From contig JBAWZF010000019.1 in assembly GCA_037143175.1 (NCBI GenBank), positions 1-51,624 on the forward strand: a stretch of 51,624 bases of DNA. Direction: 5' to 3'. The position numbers and the translations under genes are program-made. Position 1 is the first letter of the stretch, and every line of letters starts with the position of its first letter. Below are positions 16,273 through 25,462 of this stretch, in pieces. The DNA comes from a bacterium. Its GTDB lineage: Bacteria > Verrucomicrobiota > Kiritimatiellia > CAIKKV01 > CAITUY01. The notes beneath the pieces are model-generated. The model worked only from the letters and a program-made list of their open reading frames with translations. It had not been told where the DNA came from and made no database searches.

Positions 16273-17352
16273 ATGAAAGTATTACTTGTTGCTGGAGTTG
16301 GAGAACGCCCGGAAGCACGCCTTTTCCCGGAATTGGCGGCCCGGGGCATTCAGGTTGATCTCCTGTGCGACACCTCCTCCCCTTACTTTGATCCGCTCAA
16401 AGCGGCGGGGTTCCCCATGACCCACTTGAAGATGAAGGCCAGGCTGGATTTCACGGCCATCAAAGCCATTCGCCACCTGCTCAAAACCGGTTCCTATGAC
16501 ATTGTCCATGCCTTCAACAGCCGCGCCCTTTCCAACAGCCTGATCGCCTCCACGGGAGTCTCTGCCAAGACTATCGGGTATTGCGGCACCATGGGGCATC
16601 TCCGCTCCTGGGATCCCTCCTCCTATCTGGCCGTCTTAAATCCCAGGGTTGATCGCATTGTCTGTATTTCCCTGGCAGTCCAAAACTATCTCGAATCCAT
16701 GGGGGTCCCCAAAAGCCGGCTGACTCAAATCTATAAGGGGCACGATCCTACCTGGTTCAAAGCAGCCCCCCGTGCGAGTCTGAGCGAATTCGGCATCCCG
16801 GACGATGCCGTGGTCATCGGGTGCATTGCCAATATGCGCCCGATCAAAGGCGTGCCCATCCTGATCGAAGCAGTTCGCCGGCTTGCGCCGCACCTGCCGG
16901 TTCACCTCCTCCTGGTAGGCCAGAACGGGGATGCTGAAGTGAACAAACTTGTTGGCAACAGCGCCATTCGCGAACGCATTCACCTGGCGGGTTTCCGCAT
17001 GGATGCCCCTCAACTCATGGGGGCCTGCGATTTATTCGTCATGCCTACCCTTAAAAATGAAGGATTTTCCAAGGCCGTCGTGGAAGCCATGTGCATGGGA
17101 GTCACCTGCATCGTCTCCGCTGTCGGCGGCATGGTGGAATTGGTTGAGCAGGACAAAACGGGGAAAATCATTCCGCCGGGGGATCCCATCGCTCTGGCCA
17201 GTGCCATAGAGGCTTATGCCATTAGCAGTACCCTTCGCAGACAACATGGCCAAAATGGACTCCAGCGCATTGTGGATCATTTTTCATTTTCAAAAATGGT
17301 GGATGAAACCATTTTAATGTATCGAACTCTTCAACCTGACATCGGCATCTGA
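16273..17352 (+). CDS. GT4 family glycosyltransferase
   Basis: A 359-residue GT-B fold glycosyltransferase. The N-terminal acceptor domain begins MKVLLVAGVGERPEARLFPEL. The C-terminal donor domain has GCIANMRPIKGVPILIEA and the family E-x7-E motif in NEGFSKAVVEAM. It probably adds a sugar to a lipid-linked or surface glycan at the inner face of the membrane. No clear ribosome site is seen. It is divergent from thrS and 97 bases before the DedA gene. Confidence 0.85.
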   Translation: MKVLLVAGVGERPEARLFPELAARGIQVDLLCDTSSPYFDPLKAAGFPMTHLKMKARLDFTAIKAIRHLLKTGSYDIVHAFNSRALSNSLIASTGVSAKTIGYCGTMGHLRSWDPSSYLAVLNPRVDRIVCISLAVQNYLESMGVPKSRLTQIYKGHDPTWFKAAPRASLSEFGIPDDAVVIGCIANMRPIKGVPILIEAVRRLAPHLPVHLLLVGQNGDAEVNKLVGNSAIRERIHLAGFRMDAPQLMGACDLFVMPTLKNEGFSKAVVEAMCMGVTCIVSAVGGMVELVEQDKTGKIIPPGDPIALASAIEAYAISSTLRRQHGQNGLQRIVDHFSFSKMVDETILMYRTLQPDIGI

Positions 17353-17449
17353 AAAGTTGTCATGTTGTTAGGTGTTAATTATTCTCTCTGCTTGCATTGA
17401 CCTGCGGGCTTATGTCACTAATACGCACTTACATTAAGGAGATTGAATT

Positions 17450-18085
17450 ATGGAGTTTTTAGCGCATTTGTTCCAGGCCAACGTCGACATTATCGAACGC
17501 ATGGGTTATCCCGGAATTGTCTTCCTGATGACCTTGGAAAGCTCCGTCTTTCCAATACCCAGTGAACTCGTTATGCCACAGGCTGGATACCTCGTTTCCA
17601 TGGGCACCATGAGTATGCCGCTAGTGATCATTCTGGGCGTTTTAGGAAGTTGGCTGGGAGCCTTACTTAATTACACCGTCGCCATGTGGCTCGGACGCCC
17701 CTTTTTTCAAAAATACGGCAAATATTTCTTCTGTCCGCAGGATAAGTTCGCCATGGTGGAACGGTTCTTTCAGGCTCATGGCGAAATCAGCACCTTCACC
17801 GGCCGTTTAATACCTGTCGTCCGACACCTCATTTCCATTCCGGCCGGCTTGACTCGCATGAAAATGTCGCATTTTCTGCTTTATACCGGTATTGGCTCCG
17901 CGATCTGGGTCAGTATTCTGGCGTATATCGGCTTTCTATGCGGAAAGAACATGGATCTCATTAAAAAATATTCCCATATCTGCACCATCGGTGTGATCAT
18001 CGGGTGCGTGGTTATCATCGTCGTCTATACGTGGCTCCACAAACGTCGTCAGGCAAAATACGGAAAAGCGTCCGCCCAACCATGA
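17450..18085 (+). CDS. DedA family membrane protein
   Basis: A 211-residue inner-membrane protein of the DedA/VTT family. It has the ESSVFPIPSELVMPQAGYL re-entrant motif, a GSWLGALLNYTVAMWLGR helix, the conserved FTGRLIPVVRHLISIPAG segment and C-terminal membrane helices. Family members act in lipid carrier (undecaprenyl phosphate or phospholipid) flipping and membrane homeostasis. AAGGAG precedes ATG by about 9 bases. Its stop overlaps the next start as ATGA. Confidence 0.93.
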   Translation: MEFLAHLFQANVDIIERMGYPGIVFLMTLESSVFPIPSELVMPQAGYLVSMGTMSMPLVIILGVLGSWLGALLNYTVAMWLGRPFFQKYGKYFFCPQDKFAMVERFFQAHGEISTFTGRLIPVVRHLISIPAGLTRMKMSHFLLYTGIGSAIWVSILAYIGFLCGKNMDLIKKYSHICTIGVIIGCVVIIVVYTWLHKRRQAKYGKASAQP

Positions 18086-20085
18086 CCCCCCTTCCCGTCA
18101 TTCCCAAAGAGAAATGCCAGGAACTCCACACTTCATTACGCAGTGAGTGGTTGGAGACAAATGGTAACGGAGGGTACGCCTCCAGCACGATTCACAACTG
18201 TAACACCCGGAAATATCACGGCTTACTTGTTGCAGGCCTGGCCAACCCCGCCGGACGGTTTACACTGCTCTCCAAGTACGAGGATTCAATCATTACCGCC
18301 ACCGGCGAGTACCCGCTTTCCAGCAATTGCTATCCGGGCGTCATGCATCCGGACGGCCATCGCTACTTGACGGAATTCCGCCTCGAGGAAGGCCCGGTCT
18401 TCCGCTATCAGTTCGAAGGCATGGTCATCCAAAAGCGCCTTCTCATGGTACAGGGCGAAAACACCGTGCTGGTCGAATATCAATTGGAACAGAGCCAGGT
18501 TCCCGTCCGGCTGAGGCTGAAGCCCCTGCTCGCCTTCCGCCGCCATCACGAACTCAAGCAGGAAGACACGTTGATCCACACCCAGTCTGCAGAAGCCCCC
18601 GACGGGTTCAGTATCCATCCCTACGATGGCTTGCCCCCGCTTTACATTCAGGCCAGTCAACCACCGCGCTTCGAGGCTCAACCGGTATGGTACCGGAATC
18701 TCGAATATTTCATGGAAGCGGAGCGGGGCTATGATTATCACGAAGACTGCTTCTGCCCGGGCACCCTGGAGCTCACGCTACCCCCGCAGGGACGCGTGAT
18801 TGTCTCCGCATCACTTTTATCCCAACAGGATCTTCCCGCCACCTGGGACAAGGAACACGCCCGGCGCCAGGCCTGTGCCAGGGAAGCCGAGGCGGTGGCC
18901 CTTCATTCCGGGGATCCCGACATGGTCGAGCCCTTGCCCGCCCTTATCCGAAGTGGCCTCCACTTCACCATTCGTACGCCGGGTTCCGCTCGTGCCACCA
19001 TCATTGCCGGTTATCCCTGGTTTGATGACTGGGGCCGCGACACCCTGATCAGTCTGCCGGGACTCACCTTTTATTCCGGCCGTCCGGAGCTCGGGATTGA
19101 AATCCTGAAAGCCGTCGCACCCCACGAGCGGGATGGCCTAATACCCAATTGCTTCGCGGCCGATCCGGAACATCACGCCTATAATTCGGTGGATGCCTCC
19201 CTTTGGTATTTCTGGGCTGTTCAGCAAATGCTGGAATGCACCGGCGACCGAAAAACCCTGCACGACACCCTCTGGCCCGTACTGAAACGTATTGCCACCC
19301 GCTTCATGGCCGGAACCCATTACGATGTCTTTATGACGCCTGAAGGGCTCCTGCATGCCGGCAACCGGAATACGCAATTGACCTGGATGGATGCAACATC
19401 ACACGGTCAGCCGGTGACCCCGCGCTACGGTTTTGCCGTGGAACTCAACGCGCTCTGGTTCAACGCCCTGGTCTTCTGCGAAACTTTAGCCACCAGTTTT
19501 CATGAAAAACTGCCCTGGCCGGCGGATCTCACCAAACGATTAAAGACCGCTTTCACCTCCACCTTCTGGCTGGAAGGCCCCGGCTATCTGGCGGATTCGT
19601 TTGCCGAAGGAATCTTGAACGAATCGATTCGTCCAAACCAGATTTTTGCAGCCTCCCTCCCCTTCTCTCCCCTGACCGCCCGTCAGCGCAAAAGCGTCGT
19701 GGAAACCGTACGGCGGGATTTATTCACTCCGTACGGATTACGGACCCTCGCCCCGCATGATGTTGCCTACCGGGGCCGATACGAGGGAGACCAGCCCACC
19801 CGCGATGCAGCCTACCACCAAGGCACCGTATGGCCCTGGTTGCTGGGGCATTACGGAGAAGCGGTCTTGAAAACCAGCAGTACCCCTGCCCAGGCGGCCC
19901 TGGAATTATCCCAACAGCTGCGGCCCCTTCTGGACTACAGCCTGAAAGGCCGGGGGTTAATCAATGTCCCCGAAATCTTCGATGGAGATTCGCCTCAACG
20001 CCCGAATGGCTGTCCCGCACAGGCCTGGAGCAGTGCCGAATTGATCCGACTTTTTACGCTTTGCGGTCGCACCTGTTCCCGCTAA
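18082..20085 (+). CDS. Glycogen debranching enzyme (amylo-alpha-1,6-glucosidase, GH133 type)
   Basis: A 667-residue archaeal/bacterial-type debranching enzyme. The N-terminal GDE_N domain shows SEWLETNGNGGYASSTI and NTRKYHGLLVA. The C-terminal (alpha/alpha)6 domain contains GYPWFDDWGRDTLISLPGL with the acidic catalytic-site residues, NSVDASLWYFWA, and the GTVWPWLLGHYGEA motif. It hydrolyses alpha-1,6 branches of glycogen in the cytoplasm. The start is ATG at 18082, overlapping the DedA stop. It begins a glycogen-related group with the downstream GT4 and GH57-type genes. Confidence 0.94.
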   Translation: MTPLPVIPKEKCQELHTSLRSEWLETNGNGGYASSTIHNCNTRKYHGLLVAGLANPAGRFTLLSKYEDSIITATGEYPLSSNCYPGVMHPDGHRYLTEFRLEEGPVFRYQFEGMVIQKRLLMVQGENTVLVEYQLEQSQVPVRLRLKPLLAFRRHHELKQEDTLIHTQSAEAPDGFSIHPYDGLPPLYIQASQPPRFEAQPVWYRNLEYFMEAERGYDYHEDCFCPGTLELTLPPQGRVIVSASLLSQQDLPATWDKEHARRQACAREAEAVALHSGDPDMVEPLPALIRSGLHFTIRTPGSARATIIAGYPWFDDWGRDTLISLPGLTFYSGRPELGIEILKAVAPHERDGLIPNCFAADPEHHAYNSVDASLWYFWAVQQMLECTGDRKTLHDTLWPVLKRIATRFMAGTHYDVFMTPEGLLHAGNRNTQLTWMDATSHGQPVTPRYGFAVELNALWFNALVFCETLATSFHEKLPWPADLTKRLKTAFTSTFWLEGPGYLADSFAEGILNESIRPNQIFAASLPFSPLTARQRKSVVETVRRDLFTPYGLRTLAPHDVAYRGRYEGDQPTRDAAYHQGTVWPWLLGHYGEAVLKTSSTPAQAALELSQQLRPLLDYSLKGRGLINVPEIFDGDSPQRPNGCPAQAWSSAELIRLFTLCGRTCSR

Positions 20086-20121
20086 GATGGCCTCAAGTTA
20101 TAACCAAAGGAATACGCAGAG

Positions 20122-20442
20122 ATGAAAGTTGCCAAGCCCAAGACCGTTACAAAAGCCAAACCCAAAGCCCCGGCAGTCGCAGCGAGCAAGCTGAAAAAAG
20201 CCAAGCCGGCGCCCGTCGCTTCCAAACCGGTTTCCGCCGTTTCCAAAAAAGAAAAAGCAGGGCTTAACCTCGCGGAAATCAAAGCCAAGGCCAAAGCACT
20301 GGGCGTCACCGCGGACAAACTGGAAAAGGCAGAACTTATTTTAGCCATCCAACGCGCTGAAAAAAACACGCCTTGCTTCGGCACCGGCACCCTCGCCTGC
20401 CCCCATTTCGTCTGTTGCTGGAGAGTCGACTGCATCATCTGA
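20122..20442 (+). CDS. Small SAP/Rho-N-like DNA-binding protein with Lys/Ala/Pro tail
   Basis: A 106-residue basic protein. Residues 1-45 are a histone-H1-like stretch rich in Lys, Ala and Pro. Residues ~48-85 form a SAP/Rho-N-like helix-extended loop-helix (LNLAEIKAKAKALGV, then KLEKAELILAIQRAE). This is followed by a four-cysteine cluster, CFGTG, then C, then CCWRVDC. The Cys-containing end recalls a family of short SAP-domain proteins ending CLWREDC. It probably binds nucleic acid; the purpose is unknown. It lies between the debranching enzyme and a GT4 gene. Confidence 0.75.
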   Translation: MKVAKPKTVTKAKPKAPAVAASKLKKAKPAPVASKPVSAVSKKEKAGLNLAEIKAKAKALGVTADKLEKAELILAIQRAEKNTPCFGTGTLACPHFVCCWRVDCII

Positions 20443-20455
20443 GGTATAATCCCTT

Positions 20456-21730
20456 ATGCGTATCTTGATGTTCGGCTGGGAGTTTCCACCTCACATCAGC
20501 GGAGGCTTGGGAACAGCGTGTTATGAAATTACACGAACGCTATCACATCATGGCGCGAAGATTACTTTTGTGGTGCCGCGAGCGGAATCGCCAGTTGCAG
20601 AATCACATGTGCAACTGGTGGCTGCCTCCGCCTCACCTTTCGCCTATCCTCCCACGGCTGATGAATTTTTCGAGCACCTCGACATCAAGCCGTTTGATTC
20701 GATTCTACGTCCTTATCTCAATGACGCTGAATACCAGACCGTCCTGAACGCCACGGCCGAACGGGCCCTTGAGCGTCCGAATCGTACGAGTGTCATCGAG
20801 TCCACCGGACATTACGGCCAGAACCTGATGGCCGAGGTCGCCCGCTACAGCGAAGTGGGCGAGGATCTTGCGCAACATGGTGACTTCGACCTGATCCATG
20901 CCCATGACTGGATGACTTTTCTGGCAGCTATCCGGGCGAAACGCGTAACAGGGAAGCCCCTGGTCGTTCATGTCCATTCGGTTGAATATGACCGCAGTGG
21001 CGACCACACCAATCAAAGCATCTTCGACATTGAAAAGCTCGGCATGCAGGAGGCCGATCATGTCATTGCGGTCAGTCATTACACCCGCAACCTGATATTG
21101 GATCAATACGGCATCGCCCCGGAAAAGGTCAGCGTCATCCATAATGCGGTATCCCGTCGGAACATCGAGAAGGTCTACCACGTCGCCCGCCCCCGCAACG
21201 ACAAAATCGTTCTTTTCCTGGGCCGTGTCACATCACAAAAAGGGCCAGATTTCTTTGTAGAAGCGGCCGCCAGGGTTCTTGAAAAGATGTCCAACGTCAC
21301 CTTCGTCATGGCCGGTTCCGGCGATATGCTGCCCCGGATGATCGAACGCGTCGGGGAGCTTCGACTGGGGCGCCATTTCCATTTCACGGGATTTCTCAAT
21401 GGCCATGACGTGGAACGTATGTACGCCATGAGCGACCTGTACGTCATGCCCAGCGTTTCAGAACCCTTCGGGCTCTCCCCCTTGGAAGCCATGCTTTATG
21501 ATGTCCCCGTCATTCTGTCCAGACAGGCAGGCGTCAATGAAGTCCTTCCCCACGCCCTCACTGTGAATTTCTGGGATGTTGACGATATTGCCGATAAGAT
21601 CCTGGCCGTCCTCAAATATCCCGTGTTGACAAGAGAACTGCTCCGAAGTGGCCGAAAATCGCTTCGCAATGTACGGTGGGAAGTTGCCGCCGCACGCATT
21701 CAACTCCTCTACAATAAACTTCTAAGTTGA
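20456..21730 (+). CDS. GT4/glycogen-synthase-like glycosyltransferase
   Basis: A 424-residue GT-B glycosyltransferase with a glycogen-synthase-like N-terminus (MRILMFGWEFPPHISGGLGTA) in which the GGLG loop contacts the nucleotide sugar. The middle has the HAHDWMT motif. The donor domain has LFLGRVTSQKGPDFFVEA and the EPFGLSPLEAM E-x7-E motif. Such proteins often pair with a GH57 gene, as here with 8 bases between them. They are implicated in alpha-glucan synthesis. The activity is inferred, not shown. Confidence 0.88.
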   Translation: MRILMFGWEFPPHISGGLGTACYEITRTLSHHGAKITFVVPRAESPVAESHVQLVAASASPFAYPPTADEFFEHLDIKPFDSILRPYLNDAEYQTVLNATAERALERPNRTSVIESTGHYGQNLMAEVARYSEVGEDLAQHGDFDLIHAHDWMTFLAAIRAKRVTGKPLVVHVHSVEYDRSGDHTNQSIFDIEKLGMQEADHVIAVSHYTRNLILDQYGIAPEKVSVIHNAVSRRNIEKVYHVARPRNDKIVLFLGRVTSQKGPDFFVEAAARVLEKMSNVTFVMAGSGDMLPRMIERVGELRLGRHFHFTGFLNGHDVERMYAMSDLYVMPSVSEPFGLSPLEAMLYDVPVILSRQAGVNEVLPHALTVNFWDVDDIADKILAVLKYPVLTRELLRSGRKSLRNVRWEVAAARIQLLYNKLLS

Positions 21731-21738
21731 GGCGAATC

Positions 21739-22917
21739 ATGCCCTCCGTATGTCTCATCCTCAAGGTTCATGAGCCGCACCGCTTGCGACATTATTCCTT
21801 CTTTGATATCGGAGAATCCATAAGCTATGCCGACGATGTCGCTGACTTTGCCCATCTGGACAAAGTCACCCGCCACTGCTACCTCCCCGCAACCCGGATT
21901 CTATTGAAGCAAATCAAGGAATACAAAAATGATTTCCGGTTTTCTATTTTGCTGTCCGGTGTAGCCATCGACCAGTTCGAACGTTTTCAACCGGAACTTC
22001 TCACCCAGTTCAAACAGTTGGCCGATACCGGTTGTGTCGAGTTCATCTGTGAACCCTACTTCCATTCCCTTGCGTTTATTTTCTCCAAGCCGGAATTCAG
22101 GGAACAAATTGAACTTCATCAGCAAAAGCTGAACAGTCTTTTTGGGCAAACACCTGAAACCTTTCACTATCATGCATTGGGCTACAATAATGATATCGCG
22201 CACGAAGCCAATTCTTTCGGCTTCAAGGTCATGCTTGCTTCTGGTGCCGACCACATGCTGGGAGGTCGTTCACTGAACCGCCTGTATGAGTCCGCCCCTC
22301 ACCCTGCCCTCAAACTCCTTCTTAAAAACCCCTTGCTTGCCGATAATATCGCCCGGTTTTCGCCCACAGCAGGGCTATCATTAGCCCCCTTAACCCCCAG
22401 CCAATTTATGAGTCGCCTGATTGAGAAACAAGGCGAGATCATCACCCTGACCAGCGATCTCAATGCTTTTGAAGAACATCCCCTCGGTGAAGTTGGCGCG
22501 CTGGAGTTTCTAGATCAATTCCCGGGCACGTTACTTTCACATAAAGGGTTTATGCTTGAAACCCCAGCCCAAGCGGTTAACACCAACACAACCTGTGGAT
22601 CCATCTCCATCCCCGGATTTAAATCCTGGGAGGATGCCGAACAGGAATCCCAAGACTGGATGGGGAATGAAATGCAAAAAGACGCCATTCACGGGCTATA
22701 TCTGATCGAGCAGGAAGTCAAGGCACACCCGGATCCCGCCTTACTTCACGCGTGGCGGTACCTGCAGGTTTCCGACCATTTCCTTTACATGAACACGAAG
22801 CAACTCACCGTTGATAGCGAAAACGGCAAATTGAGTCCTTACCATTCTCCCTACGACGCCTATATCAACTTCATGAACATTCTGACCGATTTTTCCGAGC
22901 GCCTTGCCGCCCGCTAA
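21739..22917 (+). CDS. GH57 family protein with substituted catalytic nucleophile
   Basis: A 392-residue GH57 (alpha-amylase/branching superfamily) protein. Motif 1 appears as HEPHRLR (usual HQP), and motif 2 as SGVAIDQFE. In motif 3, where active amylase-type members have a TELIY-like stretch with the nucleophile glutamate, this protein reads HALGY, with alanine at residue 146. In motif 4 the acid aspartate is kept (SDLNAFEEH, D240). It may be a catalytically silent or altered paralogue that binds alpha-glucan, perhaps regulating the adjacent GT4. ATG at 21739 has GAGG six bases upstream; an upstream in-frame TTG is less likely. Confidence 0.85.
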   Translation: MPSVCLILKVHEPHRLRHYSFFDIGESISYADDVADFAHLDKVTRHCYLPATRILLKQIKEYKNDFRFSILLSGVAIDQFERFQPELLTQFKQLADTGCVEFICEPYFHSLAFIFSKPEFREQIELHQQKLNSLFGQTPETFHYHALGYNNDIAHEANSFGFKVMLASGADHMLGGRSLNRLYESAPHPALKLLLKNPLLADNIARFSPTAGLSLAPLTPSQFMSRLIEKQGEIITLTSDLNAFEEHPLGEVGALEFLDQFPGTLLSHKGFMLETPAQAVNTNTTCGSISIPGFKSWEDAEQESQDWMGNEMQKDAIHGLYLIEQEVKAHPDPALLHAWRYLQVSDHFLYMNTKQLTVDSENGKLSPYHSPYDAYINFMNILTDFSERLAAR

Positions 22918-22928
22918 AATCAGACGTA

Positions 22929-23876
22929 TCAGCAATCCGCATAATATGGATATCGCGCAGCATCAACACCGGGGAGCCGTCGCTTCCATCGCTTGTAACT
23001 CCACAGCCATCGTCCGGGATTCCTCCGAAGCTCTTCCTCAAGCGTCATGGTGATTTTCGCAGTCAATGCATCAGCACTCATTCCCGCAATCTCTTCCGGG
23101 AGGAACAGCCGACTTGCATAGCTCTTATATCGGCCATCAGGCTGGCATACGCAAAAAGCCATCAAGATGGGGGCCTGGAGTTTGAGGGCAAGACCGGCGC
23201 CAGCCGAGGACACGGGAACGGGAACGCCAAAAAACGGCACAAACGCCCCCCCTTCGGCAGGCAGCGTGTCCTGATCCAACAGCAAGGCAATGACCCCGTC
23301 GTTCTTTAAAGTCCGCACCAGGGCACGCAGGGCCCCGTCCCGGGGTATGATCTGCTGTCCTGACTGCATTCGGATCCGATTAATCTCGGCGTCAATTAAC
23401 GGGTTTTTCACCGGCTTGGCCACGCTCGAAATAGTGGCCCCATGCAAGGCAAAAAGCCAACCCAGCATTTCCCAATTTCCAAAATGTGCGGTAATTCCGA
23501 TCAGCCTTTTACCCGGTTGCATCCACACTCGTGCGGCTTCATCGACCACCACCCATTCGCGCATACGCTGCTCCCGGTCGCGCGAGAACCAGAAATAATC
23601 CAGCCCGGTTTGTGAAAAGGTCGTAAATGCCTGCCGCACAATCACATGTTTTTCACGAACCGTGATGGTATCGCCAAACGCCAGATCCAGATTAGCCATC
23701 GCGATACGCCGATCCCGGCGCGCAAATATCCAACCGAGTCGCCCCCCCAAGCGGGCCAACCGCATGATCGTCTTACGGGAAAGCGTAGGAATCAACCCCA
23801 ATGCCAAGGCAAACACCCACGCTTCCAGTTTATAACGCAGGTACTTTCGCATCGGCATGTTATTCAGGGCACTCAT
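22929..23876 (-). CDS. LpxL/HtrB-type lipid A acyltransferase
   Basis: A 315-residue lysophospholipid acyltransferase-family protein that should add a secondary acyl chain to lipid A at the inner membrane. An N-terminal hydrophobic anchor covers about 15-35. The catalytic HxxxxE motif is AHFGNWEMLGW. Later blocks include RDGALRALVRTLKNDGVIALLLDQD and FFGVPVPVSSAGAGLALK. It ends RRNPGRWLWSYKRWKRR, typical of the family. ATG at 23876 was chosen over the GTG just before it; the ribosome site is weak. It lies just downstream of the OmpA-type gene's terminator. Confidence 0.92.
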   Translation of the reverse strand: MSALNNMPMRKYLRYKLEAWVFALALGLIPTLSRKTIMRLARLGGRLGWIFARRDRRIAMANLDLAFGDTITVREKHVIVRQAFTTFSQTGLDYFWFSRDREQRMREWVVVDEAARVWMQPGKRLIGITAHFGNWEMLGWLFALHGATISSVAKPVKNPLIDAEINRIRMQSGQQIIPRDGALRALVRTLKNDGVIALLLDQDTLPAEGGAFVPFFGVPVPVSSAGAGLALKLQAPILMAFCVCQPDGRYKSYASRLFLPEEIAGMSADALTAKITMTLEEELRRNPGRWLWSYKRWKRRLPGVDAARYPYYADC

Positions 23877-23903
23877 CACTTTTCAAAATGCTTTCAAAGC
23901 CAA

Positions 23904-23936
23904 AATAAAAAAGCCCGAAACATTGCTGTTCCGGGC
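23904..23936 (-). terminator. Rho-independent terminator after the OmpA-type gene
   Basis: GCCCG (23913-23917) pairs with CGGGC (23932-23936). After one mismatch, three more pairs (AAC with GTT) close a six-base loop. The minus strand continues into TTTTTTATTTT. It separates the OmpA-type gene from the acyltransferase. Confidence 0.8.
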
Positions 23937-23955
23937 CTTCAGTAATCATCAATAA

Positions 23956-25347
23956 TTACTTCGTTTCAACAGGCACTACAGCACCCACACTGTTGACTTC
24001 CACTTGCGTCAGGGGAGTCGTAGGCTCAGGTTTACCTGACTTACGGATATAGACCTCAACGCGACGGTTCACCGGGTTCCCGACAATCGGATCATTCTTC
24101 GCTTTCGGGCGGCTGAAGCCATAACCAACCGACGTCATGTTGGCACGATTGATGTTCCACTTGGTCGCCAGATAATTCGCACAGGCCTTAGCACGACGCT
24201 CAGACAGCTGGTCATTGTGCGGCTTGCTTGATTTCTTCTGCTTATCGGCATGCCCCTCAATACGCGCGGTCGCTCCGGGATCACGCTGCAACACCTTCCC
24301 AATGATATCCAGATCCTTGAAATACTCAGGCTTAATGATGTCCTTGTCGTAGTCAAATTGAATGTTCAATTCGAAAAGCTGCAGATCATCAGCCCCGTGG
24401 CCAGCGCGCGGATCAGTTCCATCCTCAATCACTTCATGCCCATCCGCCACTCCACCACCGTCAGTATCACGCATCAACGGCTCGGTATGGTAGTTATACA
24501 CTTCAGCGCCATCCTTCAAACCATCAAAATCGGTATCAGGATTCAAGGGATCAGTCTTGTACTTGCGCACTTCTTCGAAATCGCCAAGCCCATCGTGATC
24601 CGTATCAGGATCGTGGGGATTCGTCCCGTAAGTATTATTCTCCTCATCATCCGTCAACCCATCGGCATCGCTGTCCTTGGGCCCACCGGACACGACAAAT
24701 TTATGAGGCACATCGGCACCGATGACGTAGCGCACACCCACTTCATAGGTCGCATTAACCGTCGCCTTCTTGCCGCCGTCCCCGAAACCCGCACGGTAAT
24801 CAGCACGCAGGCCCCAGGAATCATTAATATTATAGATAACGCCACCGCCGCCCCGCAGACCTACTGCGAAAGTATCATAGTCCTTCATGTCATCGGTAAA
24901 ACCGATACCCTGAAAGCCGATCGCCAGATAAGGATCCACTCGTTTCCAAGGCGTGGGGTGGAAAAGGGCGTCCATGGTAAACCCATAACCCGTTGTTTGG
25001 CTGATCCCCGGATCCCCCGTCTGTTCGCCGAGGAGATTGACATTTTTCCATACCCCGCCCGTTGTCGCATCACGCCGAGGGGTGTATTGCGCTTTTAGCA
25101 CCGGTGCAAGAAAGAGACCACCCTCAAACGACCACCAGTCGTTCATGTCATACCCGAGTTTGACGGAACCCTCAAAACCATCCTTAGTGGGAAAGTCACC
25201 CTCCATGTCAATAAAGCCAGGGGACAAAGAAATATTGAATGGATGCCGATCTCCCGTTTCCTGAGCCTGAGCAGGAAGTGCTTTTGTCATCATACCCGTG
25301 GCCAGCCCAGCAACCATCGCAAACCGAAGAAAATGTCCGTATTTCAT
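23956..25347 (-). CDS. OmpA family outer-membrane protein with TSP3 calcium repeats
   Basis: A 463-residue outer-membrane protein. A signal peptide (MKYGHFLRFAMVAGLATG, ending QAQ) is followed by an ~190-residue beta-barrel. Three or four thrombospondin type 3 calcium-binding repeats follow (DSDADGLTDDEE, PDTDHDGLGDFEE, PDTDFDGLKDGAE, DTDGGGVADGHE). The C-terminal OmpA domain binds peptidoglycan (LNIQFDYDKDIIKPEY, DQLSERRAKACANYL, NRRVEVYI). It links the outer membrane to the cell wall. ATG at 25347 has AAAGGGA eight bases upstream. It is a single-gene unit ending in a terminator. Confidence 0.95.
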   Translation of the reverse strand: MKYGHFLRFAMVAGLATGMMTKALPAQAQETGDRHPFNISLSPGFIDMEGDFPTKDGFEGSVKLGYDMNDWWSFEGGLFLAPVLKAQYTPRRDATTGGVWKNVNLLGEQTGDPGISQTTGYGFTMDALFHPTPWKRVDPYLAIGFQGIGFTDDMKDYDTFAVGLRGGGGVIYNINDSWGLRADYRAGFGDGGKKATVNATYEVGVRYVIGADVPHKFVVSGGPKDSDADGLTDDEENNTYGTNPHDPDTDHDGLGDFEEVRKYKTDPLNPDTDFDGLKDGAEVYNYHTEPLMRDTDGGGVADGHEVIEDGTDPRAGHGADDLQLFELNIQFDYDKDIIKPEYFKDLDIIGKVLQRDPGATARIEGHADKQKKSSKPHNDQLSERRAKACANYLATKWNINRANMTSVGYGFSRPKAKNDPIVGNPVNRRVEVYIRKSGKPEPTTPLTQVEVNSVGAVVPVETK

Positions 25348-25462
25348 AGATATGTCCCTTTTCTCAACTGATAAATAAATCACGACCCCGGAAAATACTC
25401 CAAGGAAACTCTGTTCATATCAAAATTACGCCGTTAAACAAAATAAAAAAACGAACCGGACC

